Shown here: one piece after another, positions 1 through 8,794 of the stretch
Numbering within the stretch: the stretch's first letter is position 1
Layout: each line of letters opens with the position of its first letter
Made by a program: the position numbers and the translations under genes
Assembly: GCF_027980145.1 (NCBI RefSeq)
Contig: NZ_JAMZNK010000052.1
Coordinates: forward strand, 1 to 36,736
Direction of reading: 5' to 3'
Source: Flavobacterium azizsancarii
GTDB lineage: Bacteria > Bacteroidota > Bacteroidia > Flavobacteriales > Flavobacteriaceae
DNA: 36,736 bases
The notes under the pieces: model-generated
The model's database searches: none
What the model saw: only the letters and a program-made list of their open reading frames with translations
Told to the model about the DNA's origin: nothing

Positions 1-1
1 T

Positions 2-64
2 TTAGAAAAGTTTATAGAAGACCATTTTAGCCCAAATTTACATTTTTCAAGAAACACTCTGTAA
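2..64 (+). CDS. C-terminal end of an unknown gene (partial)
   Basis: The frame starting at base 2 is open from the left edge to a TAA at 62-64 and gives about 20 residues ending in ..HFSRNTL. A plus-strand hairpin with a T run follows 23 bases later, which fits the end of a real gene entering from the left. Too little is present to name the family. The two other plus frames close earlier. This is an inference from position and openness, not from recognised sequence. Confidence 0.35.
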   Translation, partial: LEKFIEDHFSPNLHFSRNTL

Positions 65-87
65 ATCTACTAGTATAATAAAAGAAA

Positions 88-120
88 GAGGTCGTCTTTT
101 CAGACAACCTCATTTTTTTA
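88..120 (+). terminator. Intrinsic terminator, plus strand
   Basis: GAGGTCGTCT (88-97) pairs with AGACAACCTC (102-111) around a short TTTC loop, with one mismatch, followed by ATTTTTTTA. It would end the gene entering from the left edge, and lies just beyond the stop of the convergent glycosyltransferase at 124. Confidence 0.7.
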
Positions 121-123
121 TGC

Positions 124-1368
124 TTAATTTTTATTTTTAGCTTCTATCCACTTTGCCATGTATTTGGTACTTTTTAGAGTATGATGTTGCAACAAACTCC
201 CCATGAAATTATGCAGACGATGATTCTCAGAATCATTCAAAAGCGAATTAATTTTTGTCACCAAAGCCGTTGAATACTTACTCAATTGATAACATTCATT
301 CACAATTGCAACTCCATTTTTTTGAGATTGTTTCCACAAGTTTTCATCATGATATAACTCAACTGCTTTTTTTGCAAACAGTTCGACATCATCCGTAATA
401 AAACCATTCCACGGTAAATTTGCATGCATTGCTTCAGAACCAATAGCCGAAGTTATGCTTGGCGTTCCACATTGCATTGCTTCTAATAGTTTACCTTTTA
501 AACCGGCACCAAACCGAATTGGCGCAAGAACAATACGTGATTTCTTAACAATCTCATTTGCATTTTCAGCTCTTCCCATGATAAAAAAACCGTTTTTAGG
601 CTGATGCAATTGCAATACTTTTTGCGAAGGATAAGCACCAAAAACCTCCAAAATAGCTTCCGGAAATTGCTTTTTGATCAATGGCCAAATCGTTTCTTTC
701 AAATACTGAACCGTATTCCAATTGGGCTCATGAAGGAAATTACCAATGAATACAAAATTTTTACGCTCCTCAAACAAAGGCAATTTCAGAAGATCCAATT
801 CAGACATTTCATATACCAGAAATGGCAAGTAGTAAAGCAAATCAGAATTAATTTTAAAAACCTCATTTAAAATTTTCATTTCAAATTCAGAAATAATAAA
901 AGACAGATCGCATCTTAAAATACTGGCAACTTCACGTTTAGCAACTTCCTCAGACAACAAATCCAGAAGTTCGAAAGCCCTGTTTTCCTTAAAAGCTTTT
1001 TGTCTTGCCGTTCTTAAACAATGTAAATCTTCGGTATCCAATAACCGAATTGCTTTTGGACAATTTTCAGAAACCCGCCATCCAAATTGTTCTTCGATCA
1101 TAAAACGATCAAACAAAACAACATCCGGATTCAATTCGATAATGAAATCATCAAAACTGGAATTATTGAGTTCTATGGATACTTTCTTTACTCCAAATTC
1201 AGATAAATCGACCATAAAATCACTGTCTAAAGCAGGGCTCGCAAATGTAATCTCAAATCCGTTTTGTTTAAAAATAGAAATCAATTGCATCATTCTTCGG
1301 CCCGCTGCAGACGAATTGGGTTCAGGCCACACAAAGCCAATGATTAAAAGTTTTTTTATCTGATTCAT
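124..1368 (-). CDS. Glycosyltransferase, GT4-like (group 1) family
   Basis: Predicted cytosolic glycosyltransferase with a GT-B fold, moving a sugar from a nucleotide-sugar to an unknown acceptor. The N-terminal half opens with KKLLIIGFVWPEP and a SSAAGRRM segment, usual in the first Rossmann domain of this group. The C-terminal half holds FIGNFLHEPN and the donor-site stretch LAPIRFGAGLKGKLLEAMQCG, a hallmark of group 1 enzymes that bind the nucleotide sugar. A start at 1416 is possible (430 aa), but the ATG at 1368 (414 aa) is preferred: the protein then begins directly at the Rossmann strand, and a near-consensus -7 element (TTATTTTG, complement of 1388-1395) lies just upstream of it. It diverges from miaE. 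No sugar-pathway neighbours are visible, so the product (LPS, capsule or glycoprotein) is open. Confidence 0.8.
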   Translation of the reverse strand: MNQIKKLLIIGFVWPEPNSSAAGRRMMQLISIFKQNGFEITFASPALDSDFMVDLSEFGVKKVSIELNNSSFDDFIIELNPDVVLFDRFMIEEQFGWRVSENCPKAIRLLDTEDLHCLRTARQKAFKENRAFELLDLLSEEVAKREVASILRCDLSFIISEFEMKILNEVFKINSDLLYYLPFLVYEMSELDLLKLPLFEERKNFVFIGNFLHEPNWNTVQYLKETIWPLIKKQFPEAILEVFGAYPSQKVLQLHQPKNGFFIMGRAENANEIVKKSRIVLAPIRFGAGLKGKLLEAMQCGTPSITSAIGSEAMHANLPWNGFITDDVELFAKKAVELYHDENLWKQSQKNGVAIVNECYQLSKYSTALVTKINSLLNDSENHRLHNFMGSLLQHHTLKSTKYMAKWIEAKNKN

Positions 1369-1450
1369 TTTAAAATATTTCAAGCTACAAAATAATGCTT
1401 TTTTGAGCGTAATCATACAATATTTCCTGATTTTTAGTAATAAAAAACAC

Positions 1451-1458
1451 TAATTTTG
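1451..1458 (+). promoter_or_regulatory. -7 promoter element for miaE
   Basis: TAATTTTG matches the Bacteroidetes -7 consensus TAnnTTTG. No clear TTG stands at the expected -33 distance. The implied transcript start near 1465 lies before the ATG at 1483 and rules out a start at the TTG at 1456, which is inside the promoter. Confidence 0.6.
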
Positions 1459-1482
1459 CAAGAACTAAAATGCCGGGAAATT

Positions 1483-2064
1483 ATGTTAGGATTAAAATTA
1501 GCCACAGACCCTCGTTGGGTAAATATAGTAGAATCGAATATCGAAGAAATTTTGACAGACCATGCGTGGTGTGAACAAAAAGCAGCTTCGAATGCAATAA
1601 GTTTAGTTACTTACAATTCTGAATTAGAAGAATTAGTAACCGAAATGCTCGTGATTGCCAGAGAAGAATTAGAGCATTTGCAAATGGTTCATGACATTAT
1701 TAAAAAAAGAGGCTTGACATTAGGGCGCGAAAGAAAGGATCATTATGTAAATGAACTTTTTAAATTCATGAAAAAAGATGGCAGCCGAAAAGATGCACTT
1801 TGCGATCGTTTATTATTTTCAGCAATGATCGAAGCCAGAAGCTGCGAGCGTTTTAAAGTACTTTCGGAAAATATAAAAGATGAAGAATTAGCTAAATTCT
1901 ATCGCGATTTAATGATTTCTGAAGCCGGTCATTATACTACTTTTCTAGGATTTGCAAGAAAATATACAGACAACATAGATATTGATAAACGCTGGAAAGA
2001 ATGGATTGAATATGAAGGTTCAATTATTACTAATTACGGAAAAAGCGAAACCGTACACGGATAA
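1483..2064 (+). CDS. miaE: tRNA-(ms2io6A)-hydroxylase MiaE-like di-iron enzyme
   Basis: Predicted tRNA hydroxylase acting on 2-methylthio-N6-isopentenyladenosine at position 37 of tRNAs reading U-starting codons. The 193-residue protein is nearly all helical and shows the ferritin-like di-iron ligand set: E31 in DHAWCEQKAA, E62 with H65 in EELEH, E117 in EARSCERF, and E147 with H150 in SEAGH. The opening MLGLKLATDPRW is typical of the family. The start is the ATG at 1483; the reading frame extends back to a TTG at 1456 but that overlaps the -7 promoter element. It precedes the AsmA-like gene by 50 bases and the two may be cotranscribed, since I see no good promoter between them. The family assignment is firm. 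Activity in this organism depends on a MiaB/MiaA-type prior modification not visible here. Confidence 0.9.
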   Translation: MLGLKLATDPRWVNIVESNIEEILTDHAWCEQKAASNAISLVTYNSELEELVTEMLVIAREELEHLQMVHDIIKKRGLTLGRERKDHYVNELFKFMKKDGSRKDALCDRLLFSAMIEARSCERFKVLSENIKDEELAKFYRDLMISEAGHYTTFLGFARKYTDNIDIDKRWKEWIEYEGSIITNYGKSETVHG

Positions 2065-2114
2065 TAATCTTCAACATTCGATTTTAATCTTACCTATAAA
2101 TACCATAATTTGTT

Positions 2115-4874
2115 ATGTCAACAAATAAAACGAAGTCTATTTTATTAAAAACGGCTAAATACCTGGGAATTACTTTTGTGGTAATTATAGGTTTGTTATT
2201 CTTAACCCCTATTATTTTTGCTGACAAAATCAAAGAGCAGATTAAAAAAACAGCTAACGAAAAATTGACTGCAGAATTGAATTATTCTGACGTTTCTGTT
2301 TCCTTTTTTCAGCATTTCCCTTCCCTAACCCTAACTTTAAGCGATTTAAGCCTTAACGGATCAGCGCCTTATACAAGCGAAAAATTCATCACAGCAAAAG
2401 AGGTTTCTTTTGGAATTGACGTAGCCAGCCTTGTATTTAGCAAAGAAGTAAAAATTGATCAGATTTATTTATCCGACTCATTTATTAATGTAAAAGTAAA
2501 TGCAAAAGGAGAAGCAAACTACAATGTTTACAAATCATCTGCGAATGCAACCGATCCTAAAGACAGCACTGACGCCGATGCATCACTAAAACTCGAAAAA
2601 ATTGAAATTCTAAACAGTAAAATAATTTACGACGACTTGTCAACTAAAATTCATTTTGATGCTTTTGGATTTAATTATTTAGGAAAAGGGGATTTAACCA
2701 AAGCTGTTTTCGATTTATACTCAAAAGCCAAAATCGAAAAACTAAATATCGTTTATGAAGGCGAACCTTATTTAATGAACAAAAAGATTGATGCCGATTT
2801 AATTACTAAAGTAAATGTAAACTCGTTATCTTTCTATTTTCAACAAAACAACCTTAAAATCAACCAGCTTTTGGTAGATTTCAAAGGGAAATTTGATTTC
2901 CTGAAAGACGGCTACAACATGGATTTTGTCATTAAATCAGATAATAGTAAGCTGTATGACGTTTTTACAGCTTTTCCTCCCAAATACATTACCTGGCTTT
3001 CTAAGACCGAATTAAAAGGGAATACCAATCTACTTTTAACTTTAAAAGGAAACTATATTGCATCACAAAATATCGCTCCTGATCTTGATCTGGACGTAAA
3101 AATAGACAGCGGATTTGTAAATTATAACAAAAGTGCATTTCCGGTTTCTAATCTTAATTTAGAGGTAAAAACCAAAGTGCCGTCCTTAAATCCGGATCTT
3201 GTTATCGTTGACGCTAAAAACTTATCTTTAAACATCAACAAGGATTATTTAAAATCGAAATTCTATGTTGAAGGTATAAATACCCCAAATATCAATGCTG
3301 ATTTTAAAGCTAAGATAGATCTGGAAAAACTAACCAAAGCATTAGGAATTCCTGCCATAGTTCTAAAAGGAAACCTTGAAGGAGACGCAAAAGCAAATGG
3401 AAAGTTTGATCTGAAAAACAAACTTTTCCCGGTTACAAACGGAACTATTAATTTGGAAAATGGATATCTAAAAACACCATACTACCCAAATCCTATTACA
3501 AATATTATTATCAAATCTACAATCAACAATCAAAAAGGAACTTTTGATGATTTGAAAGTAAGCCTAAAACCAACTCAATTTACATTTGAAGGCAAACCTG
3601 TTTTTGTAGAAGCTGACCTGAGCAACTTTAATGATTTAACGTACGATATTAAAGCGAAAGGCGAACTTGACATTAATAAAATATATAAAGTTTTCTCTCA
3701 AAAAGGACTTGATCTGGATGGTTTCGTAAAAGCTGATTTAGTTTTGAAAGGAAAACAAAGCGATGCAGAAAAAGGGAGATACAGCAAACTTTACAACAAG
3801 GGAACTCTCGAACTTAGAAATATTGGCATTACATCAGAATATTTACCAAAAAAATTCATCATCAAAGAAGGAATTTTCAAAATCAATCAGGACAAAATGT
3901 CGTTCAATAACTTTTTGGCTGCTTATGGCGAATCAGATTTTAAAATGAATGGATACCTGCAAAACGTTTTCAATTATGCAACCACAAATACAGGCGTTTT
4001 AAGAGGCTCTTTTAAGGCCACATCCCGATACATCAACGTTGATGAATTTATGTCAAATACTCCGGCAAATACTTCTGTAACACAAACCAAAACTGAAACT
4101 CCGGCGCCACAAACCGCAGCAAAAACGGGAGTAATTATAATTCCGACTAATTTAAATTTACAATTTACAGCAAATGCGCAAAAAGTAAATTTCGACAAGT
4201 TAAACCTTCTTAATGCAGTTGGAAACTTAAACATGAACAAAGGCAAGCTAAGCATGCAAAATACCGGTTTTAACTTAATTGGCTGCAATGTTGGTATGAA
4301 TGCCAATTATCAGGCAATAACTCCACAAAAAGCAAATTTTGATTTTAGCATTAAAGCAGAAGATTTTGACATTAAGAAAGCCTACAACGAAATTGAAGTA
4401 TTTAGAAAAATGGCCAGTGCTGCTGAAAAAGCACAAGGAATTGTTTCTGTAGATTATCAGTTAAAAGGAAGACTAAACGGGAACATGGATCCGGTTTATC
4501 CATCGCTTACGGGTGGAGGAACACTTTCTGTAAAAGATGTAAAAGTAAGAGGATTAAAAATGTTTAATGCCGTAAGCAAAGCAACAAACTCTGAATCTAT
4601 GCAAAATCCCGACCTTTCTAAAGTTGATATTAAAACTACAATCAAGAACAATATCATGACTGTAGAGCGCTTTAAATTTAAGTTTTCCGGCTTTAGACCA
4701 AGAATTGAAGGAACAACAAGCCTGGACGGAAAACTAAACTTAAAAATGCGCTTAGGCCTACCTCCTCTTGGCATATTCGGAATTCCCCTAACCGTTACCG
4801 GAACACAGGATAACCCGAAAATAAAGCTAGGAAGAAAAGGTGAAGACCTTGAAGAAACTAAAGATTCTGAGTAA
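2115..4874 (+). CDS. AsmA-like inner-membrane-anchored protein
   Basis: A 919-residue protein of the AsmA superfamily, a group of long beta-rich proteins anchored in the inner membrane and spanning the periplasm; some members help move phospholipid to the outer membrane. The N-terminus has a basic stretch and one membrane helix (about residues 16-35, GITFVVIIGLLFL), then a segment with FFQHFPSLTLTLSDLSL, the usual first AsmA motif. The middle is repetitive beta strand with many Lys and Asn. A Thr/Pro/Gln-rich linker lies near residues 655-675. The C-terminal AsmA_2-like part contains GGGTLSVKDVKVRGLK and ends with GIPLTVTGTQDNPKIKLG, a common close for the family. A strong terminator follows at 4918. 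The precise role here is unknown. Confidence 0.85.
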   Translation: MSTNKTKSILLKTAKYLGITFVVIIGLLFLTPIIFADKIKEQIKKTANEKLTAELNYSDVSVSFFQHFPSLTLTLSDLSLNGSAPYTSEKFITAKEVSFGIDVASLVFSKEVKIDQIYLSDSFINVKVNAKGEANYNVYKSSANATDPKDSTDADASLKLEKIEILNSKIIYDDLSTKIHFDAFGFNYLGKGDLTKAVFDLYSKAKIEKLNIVYEGEPYLMNKKIDADLITKVNVNSLSFYFQQNNLKINQLLVDFKGKFDFLKDGYNMDFVIKSDNSKLYDVFTAFPPKYITWLSKTELKGNTNLLLTLKGNYIASQNIAPDLDLDVKIDSGFVNYNKSAFPVSNLNLEVKTKVPSLNPDLVIVDAKNLSLNINKDYLKSKFYVEGINTPNINADFKAKIDLEKLTKALGIPAIVLKGNLEGDAKANGKFDLKNKLFPVTNGTINLENGYLKTPYYPNPITNIIIKSTINNQKGTFDDLKVSLKPTQFTFEGKPVFVEADLSNFNDLTYDIKAKGELDINKIYKVFSQKGLDLDGFVKADLVLKGKQSDAEKGRYSKLYNKGTLELRNIGITSEYLPKKFIIKEGIFKINQDKMSFNNFLAAYGESDFKMNGYLQNVFNYATTNTGVLRGSFKATSRYINVDEFMSNTPANTSVTQTKTETPAPQTAAKTGVIIIPTNLNLQFTANAQKVNFDKLNLLNAVGNLNMNKGKLSMQNTGFNLIGCNVGMNANYQAITPQKANFDFSIKAEDFDIKKAYNEIEVFRKMASAAEKAQGIVSVDYQLKGRLNGNMDPVYPSLTGGGTLSVKDVKVRGLKMFNAVSKATNSESMQNPDLSKVDIKTTIKNNIMTVERFKFKFSGFRPRIEGTTSLDGKLNLKMRLGLPPLGIFGIPLTVTGTQDNPKIKLGRKGEDLEETKDSE

Positions 4875-4917
4875 AAACTAAATTCCAATTTTGGAAATTC
4901 CAATTTAACGATATCGG

Positions 4918-4958
4918 CCTTTGTCAAATTTTAAAACTTTGACAAAGGTTTTTTTTTT
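4918..4958 (+). terminator. Intrinsic terminator after the AsmA-like gene
   Basis: CCTTTGTCAAA (4918-4928) and TTTGACAAAGG (4938-4948) form a perfect 11-bp stem followed by ten T. The stem core is the same as in the terminator at 10885, see findings. Confidence 0.9.
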
Positions 4959-5021
4959 GCAATCTTGCCATTTCGACCGAAATTAATACAGGGGTCACTT
5001 TGTATTAGCTCAACCTACAGC

Positions 5022-6305
5022 TTAAACATACAACATTGCGGAAACATACAAAATGCCCTTCGCCAATAACCACAACAAAACTGCCATTCCTAAAAATCCC
5101 CAAGTAGAATTTCTATCTCTTCTCCAGCTTATAAAAAAGGTTGGAATCTCCCAATATTTGATGACAATATAAATACTTGCCCCAATTAAAGAAGCCCAAA
5201 TCATCTCGCCGGAATGAATATAAAAACTATAAAACAAAACTGACGAAAGAAAAAGAATTGTAACAAATTGCAAATAATAATAATTCTTATAATTATACCT
5301 AAAATTTTCTTTGAGCGATAAAAGCAAAAAGGAAACAATCAACAAACCAGTCAAAGCAGTTATAAAATACGAAAAAAGCGGATCAAATTTCTCTATAAGA
5401 ATACCAGCAATAACTAAAGCCAACACAACACAAGCGGCGAGCGAATAAATACTTCTTTCGACAGCGTTATCCTTAAAAGGAATTAAGATTGGAGAAATGT
5501 ATTTTTCTAAATTACGCCAAAATGGTAAAGCACAAATAAACGCCATACCAGAAACAACAATTTCATAATTATACAATGTATCTTCCGGAACTTTACTCAA
5601 TACATAAAAAAGAGCCGCAGTAACAATAAGCGCAGGAAGACAGATCGTTTTTACTACTTCCCATCGACTAGCTTCCCAAAAATTATTTTTTACCACATAA
5701 ACATACCTCTTGACTAAATATTGCTGCGTAAAAATAGCCGTTGACTGACTCCATAACAAAAACAAACCTATATGAATCACTACCGTTCGCAATGTCATTT
5801 CTTCTATGTAGCATCCAAAGAAAATACAAGCTGCACCAATTAATAACAATTCATATGTCAATAAAATCTGAGAAAACAAAACTTTGAACAAAGGCGCAAA
5901 CTGCCTTATAAGCAGACCAATAATCAGACCCCAGTAATTGCGCATTAAACCTATAACTGCGCATACGCCAATAAATGCAGCAAGATATAACATCCAATTA
6001 GTCAGTGATTGCGTCTGCATCCATAACTGGACCGCAGAATTTTTTACCGGAGTATATAAAATACGCGAGTTGGCGTAAACTTCGCTTGCCAGTTGATTTC
6101 TTACCGTATCATTTATTATTGAAAACTGGTTTTTATGTTGCTGCCAATAAGCATTAGCATCATAACCACTTTTTTGTAAAACGGCAAATTCATACAAAAT
6201 CTTTTTTTGATTATCGTTTAACGACACGATTTGCTCAGTAGAATCAATTTCTTTTGCAAATAGGCTTGTACAGAAAAGAAATAAAAGAAAAACTATTTTT
6301 TTCAA
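5022..6305 (-). CDS. Multi-spanning membrane protein of unknown function
   Basis: I do not recognise this 427-residue protein. It has a signal peptide (about residues 1-17, ending in SLFAKE) and a soluble region of about 90 residues with conserved-looking WQQHKNQF and NSRILYTPV segments. About ten hydrophobic segments follow from near residue 105 to the C-terminus. The layout, an extracytoplasmic N-terminal domain ahead of a membrane bundle, recalls small-molecule or mechanosensitive channels, but no MscS-type pore motif is visible. The start codon is TTG at 6305; the frame is closed by TGA three codons upstream, so no ATG is available. A TATTTTTG element lies 23 bases upstream. It sits downstream of the rplU-rpmA terminator and seems to be its own unit. 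The ORF is clearly coding; the function is open. Confidence 0.75.
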   Translation of the reverse strand: MKKIVFLLFLFCTSLFAKEIDSTEQIVSLNDNQKKILYEFAVLQKSGYDANAYWQQHKNQFSIINDTVRNQLASEVYANSRILYTPVKNSAVQLWMQTQSLTNWMLYLAAFIGVCAVIGLMRNYWGLIIGLLIRQFAPLFKVLFSQILLTYELLLIGAACIFFGCYIEEMTLRTVVIHIGLFLLWSQSTAIFTQQYLVKRYVYVVKNNFWEASRWEVVKTICLPALIVTAALFYVLSKVPEDTLYNYEIVVSGMAFICALPFWRNLEKYISPILIPFKDNAVERSIYSLAACVVLALVIAGILIEKFDPLFSYFITALTGLLIVSFLLLSLKENFRYNYKNYYYLQFVTILFLSSVLFYSFYIHSGEMIWASLIGASIYIVIKYWEIPTFFISWRRDRNSTWGFLGMAVLLWLLAKGILYVSAMLYV

Positions 6306-6327
6306 AATTCAAGTAGATTAATTCCTC

Positions 6328-6335
6328 CAAAAATA
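6328..6335 (-). promoter_or_regulatory. -7 promoter element for the unknown membrane protein
   Basis: The minus strand reads TATTTTTG here, a match to TAnnTTTG. The nearest TTG upstream is only 14 bases away, so the -33 part is weak. Confidence 0.45.
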
Positions 6336-6410
6336 CAAATAATATAACTCAATGTACACCTCAATAAATTAGTATCCTGTCAAAATAAGACATACGATTG
6401 GCACAAAAAC

Positions 6411-6440
6411 AAAAAACCCGCTCTTTTCAGAACGGGTTTT
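6411..6440 (-). terminator. Terminator of the rplU-rpmA operon
   Basis: On the minus strand AAAACCCGTTCT pairs with AGAGCGGGTTTT with one mismatch around a GAAA loop, followed by a T-rich tail. It lies 20 bases after the rpmA stop. Confidence 0.8.
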
Positions 6441-6459
6441 GTAATAAGTAATCTAATGA

Positions 6460-6720
6460 TTATGCTTCGAATGGAAGGATAGATACATAAGATTTGTTAT
6501 CTCTTTTCTTTTGGAACTTAACAACTCCAGCTACTCTTGCGTGTAGTGTGTGATCTTTACTGATGTAAACATTTTCACCTGGATTATGTTTTGAACCTCT
6601 TTGTCTAACGATGATGTTTCCAGCAATAGCAGCTTGACCTCCAAAAATCTTAACGCCTAAACGTTTTGATTCTGATTCTCTACCATTCTTCGAACTACCG
6701 ACACCTTTCTTGTGAGCCAT
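6460..6720 (-). CDS. rpmA: 50S ribosomal protein L27
   Basis: L27 of the large ribosomal subunit; its N-terminal tail reaches the peptidyl-transferase centre. The 86-residue protein begins MAHKKGVGSSKNGRESESK and carries GVKIFGGQ and RQRGSKHNPGENVYISKDHTLHA, all diagnostic. The length is normal. The N-terminus starts directly with AHKKG, so no cleaved pre-sequence of the Firmicutes type is present. It lies 24 bases downstream of rplU in the usual order and is followed by a terminator. Confidence 0.98.
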   Translation of the reverse strand: MAHKKGVGSSKNGRESESKRLGVKIFGGQAAIAGNIIVRQRGSKHNPGENVYISKDHTLHARVAGVVKFQKKRDNKSYVSILPFEA

Positions 6721-6744
6721 GACGTATGAGTTTAAATATTGTTA

Positions 6745-7185
6745 TTATTCTTTAGTAGCTTCTTTTTTTGCTTTTGGAGCTGCTGCTTTCTTTACTTTAG
6801 GAGCTTCAACTTCCTCAGTAGCTGCATCTTCTGCCACAACTGCTTTTTTAGCTGCTGCTTTTTTAGTTCCGCCTGCTGCAGTAATACCTTCAATTACAAT
6901 TTGAGTAAGATATTGTCTGTGACCATTTCTCTTTTTGTATCCTTTTCTTCTTTTCTTTTTGAAAACGATAACTTTATCTCCTTTTAAGTGTTGTAACACT
7001 TTAGCTTCTACTGAAGCACCTTCTATAGCTGGGGCGCCTAAAGTTACGTTACCATTATCGTCTAATAAAAGAACTTTGTCAAAAGAAACTTTTGAACCTT
7101 CTTCATTAGTCAAACGGTTAACATAAACCTTTAAGTCTTTGCTTACTTTGAATTGTTGCCCTGCTATCTCTACGATTGCATACAT
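6745..7185 (-). CDS. rplU: 50S ribosomal protein L21 with charged C-terminal extension
   Basis: L21 of the large subunit, which binds 23S rRNA near L20. The first ~105 residues are standard: MYAIVEIAGQQFKV at the start, KKRRKGYKKRNGHRQ and a final LTQIVIEGI. The usual length is about 103 residues; here a further ~40-residue tail of Ala, Lys and Glu follows, with repeated KKAAAKK- and PKVKKAAAPK-like units. Such tails are common on L21 in Flavobacteriia and are likely disordered. It is the first gene of the rplU-rpmA operon and has a very good promoter at 7216-7245. Confidence 0.97.
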   Translation of the reverse strand: MYAIVEIAGQQFKVSKDLKVYVNRLTNEEGSKVSFDKVLLLDDNGNVTLGAPAIEGASVEAKVLQHLKGDKVIVFKKKRRKGYKKRNGHRQYLTQIVIEGITAAGGTKKAAAKKAVVAEDAATEEVEAPKVKKAAAPKAKKEATKE

Positions 7186-7215
7186 ACCAAATTGATTTAT
7201 TGATTTTTAAGGTTG

Positions 7216-7245
7216 CAAATATACAATTAATAATTTAGTATGCAA
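7216..7245 (-). promoter_or_regulatory. Consensus Flavobacterium promoter of rplU-rpmA
   Basis: On the minus strand TTG (7245-7243), a 19-base spacer and TATATTTG (7223-7216) give a full match to the Bacteroidetes housekeeping promoter. The leader to the ATG at 7185 is about 20-25 bases. Confidence 0.8.
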
Positions 7246-7370
7246 TCTCTTATTCTAAAAATAATTATTTTGCATAAAATACTGTTTTTAAAGACATTTC
7301 ACGTCTTAAAACAAAACATTTAGCGGTAAAATACTGTTAAATTATCGTCAAAACAGAGCCAAACCCTTAA

Positions 7371-7396
7371 TTGATAATTAAAAAAAGTTATTTTTG
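7371..7396 (+). promoter_or_regulatory. Promoter of the M16 peptidase pair
   Basis: TATTTTTG (7389-7396) matches TAnnTTTG and a TTG lies 15 bases upstream (7371-7373), slightly closer than usual. The roughly 55-base leader to the ATG at 7460 contains the dyad CCTATAAGTTATAGG at 7423-7437. Confidence 0.55.
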
Positions 7397-7459
7397 GCGT
7401 AACGATAATCAACTCTTGGCTACCTATAAGTTATAGGCAAATAAAAATTATTAATCTTT

Positions 7460-8782
7460 ATGAAAAAATCAATAATGATGTTAAGTGCAGCACTAATGCT
7501 CGGCGGAGTGGCTCATGCTCAAAAGGTAGCTTTTGAAGAATATAATTTAGATAACGGAATGCATGTTATTTTGCACAACGACCCATCGGCTCCCGTTGTA
7601 ATTACCTCAGTAATGTACCATGTAGGATCAAAAGATGAGCGTCCTGACCGAACCGGTTTTGCACATTTCTTTGAACATTTATTATTTGAAGGAACACAAA
7701 ATATAAAACGTGGCGAATGGATGAAGATCGTCACTGCAAATGGCGGGGTAAACAACGCCAACACTTCTGACGACAGAACTTATTACTACGAAGTTTTCCC
7801 GTCAAACAGTTTAGAACTTGGTTTGTGGATGGAATCTGAAAGATTAATGCATCCTATTATTAATAAAATTGGTGTTGCCACGCAAAACGAAGTTGTAAAA
7901 GAAGAAAAAAGAATGCGTTACGACAATCAGCCTTACGGAAACATACTTCCTGAGGTTAAGAAAAACATGTTCAAAAATCATCCGTACCGCTGGACAACTA
8001 TCGGTTCTATGAAAGATTTGGATGCAGCAACGCTGGAAGAGTTTCAGGCATTTAATAAAAAATTCTACACCCCAAACAATGCTGTTTTAGTGGTGGCAGG
8101 AGATTTTGACAAAGCTAAAACCAAAGAATGGATTCAGAAATATTTTGGTCCAATTCCGCGTGGAGAAGAAGTAAAAAAACAAACTTTTGTCGAAGAGCCA
8201 ATTACTCAAACGATAAAAGCAACTTATGAAGATCCCAATATTCAGATTCCAATGATTGTTGCTTCTTACAGAACACCTTCGATGAAAACCAGAGATGCAA
8301 GGGTTTTAGATTTGATCTCTTCTTATTTAAGTGATGGAAAAAGCTCTAAACTGTATAAAAAAATAGTTGACGACAAAAAAATGGCTCTTCAGATTGGTGC
8401 TGTAGGTTTTAGTCAGGAAGATTACGGAATGTACATTTTATACGGCTTACCAATGGCTCCTTATACAACAGCCGATATCTTGAAAGAAATGGATGAAGAA
8501 ATTGTAAAAATCCAAACTGACTTGATTTCTGAAAAAGACTATGAAAAACTACAAAATAAATTCGATAACAATTTTGTGAACGCCAATGCAAGCGTAGAAG
8601 GAATTGCTGAAAACCTTGCTTCTTATTATTTGCTTTACGGCGATGTAAATCTTATTAACACTGAGATCGACCTTTACCACTCTATTACAAGAGAAGAAAT
8701 TAGAGAAGTGGCTAAGAAGTACTTAAATCCTAATCAGCGTTTAATTTTAGATTACATTCCTTCAACTAAAGTTCAAAACTAA
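7460..8782 (+). CDS. M16 family zinc peptidase, catalytic member
   Basis: Predicted exported zinc metallopeptidase of the insulinase/pitrilysin family (M16B). The protein has 440 residues with a signal peptide ending in VAHAQ. The inverted zinc motif HxxEH is present as H69-F-F-E72-H73, and the likely third ligand lies in NEVVKEEKR near residue 149, the normal distance away. One catalytic M16 half with a C-terminal M16_C-type half is visible. It is followed 12 bases later by a second M16 protein that lacks the zinc motif; the pair most likely forms an active/inactive heterodimer, as in other two-gene M16B systems. Substrates are probably peptides in the periplasm. The family call is firm, the substrate unknown. 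Confidence 0.92.
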   Translation: MKKSIMMLSAALMLGGVAHAQKVAFEEYNLDNGMHVILHNDPSAPVVITSVMYHVGSKDERPDRTGFAHFFEHLLFEGTQNIKRGEWMKIVTANGGVNNANTSDDRTYYYEVFPSNSLELGLWMESERLMHPIINKIGVATQNEVVKEEKRMRYDNQPYGNILPEVKKNMFKNHPYRWTTIGSMKDLDAATLEEFQAFNKKFYTPNNAVLVVAGDFDKAKTKEWIQKYFGPIPRGEEVKKQTFVEEPITQTIKATYEDPNIQIPMIVASYRTPSMKTRDARVLDLISSYLSDGKSSKLYKKIVDDKKMALQIGAVGFSQEDYGMYILYGLPMAPYTTADILKEMDEEIVKIQTDLISEKDYEKLQNKFDNNFVNANASVEGIAENLASYYLLYGDVNLINTEIDLYHSITREEIREVAKKYLNPNQRLILDYIPSTKVQN

Positions 8783-8794
8783 GTCTATCGAATC

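Noticed and set aside
1142..1363. 73-codon plus-strand ORF opposite the glycosyltransferase start
   Set aside because: Antisense to conserved glycosyltransferase codons, no promoter and no recognisable features.
4496..4927. 143-codon minus-strand ORF at the end of the AsmA-like gene
   Set aside because: Antisense to conserved AsmA C-terminal codons and running through the terminator; composition is that of a shadow frame.
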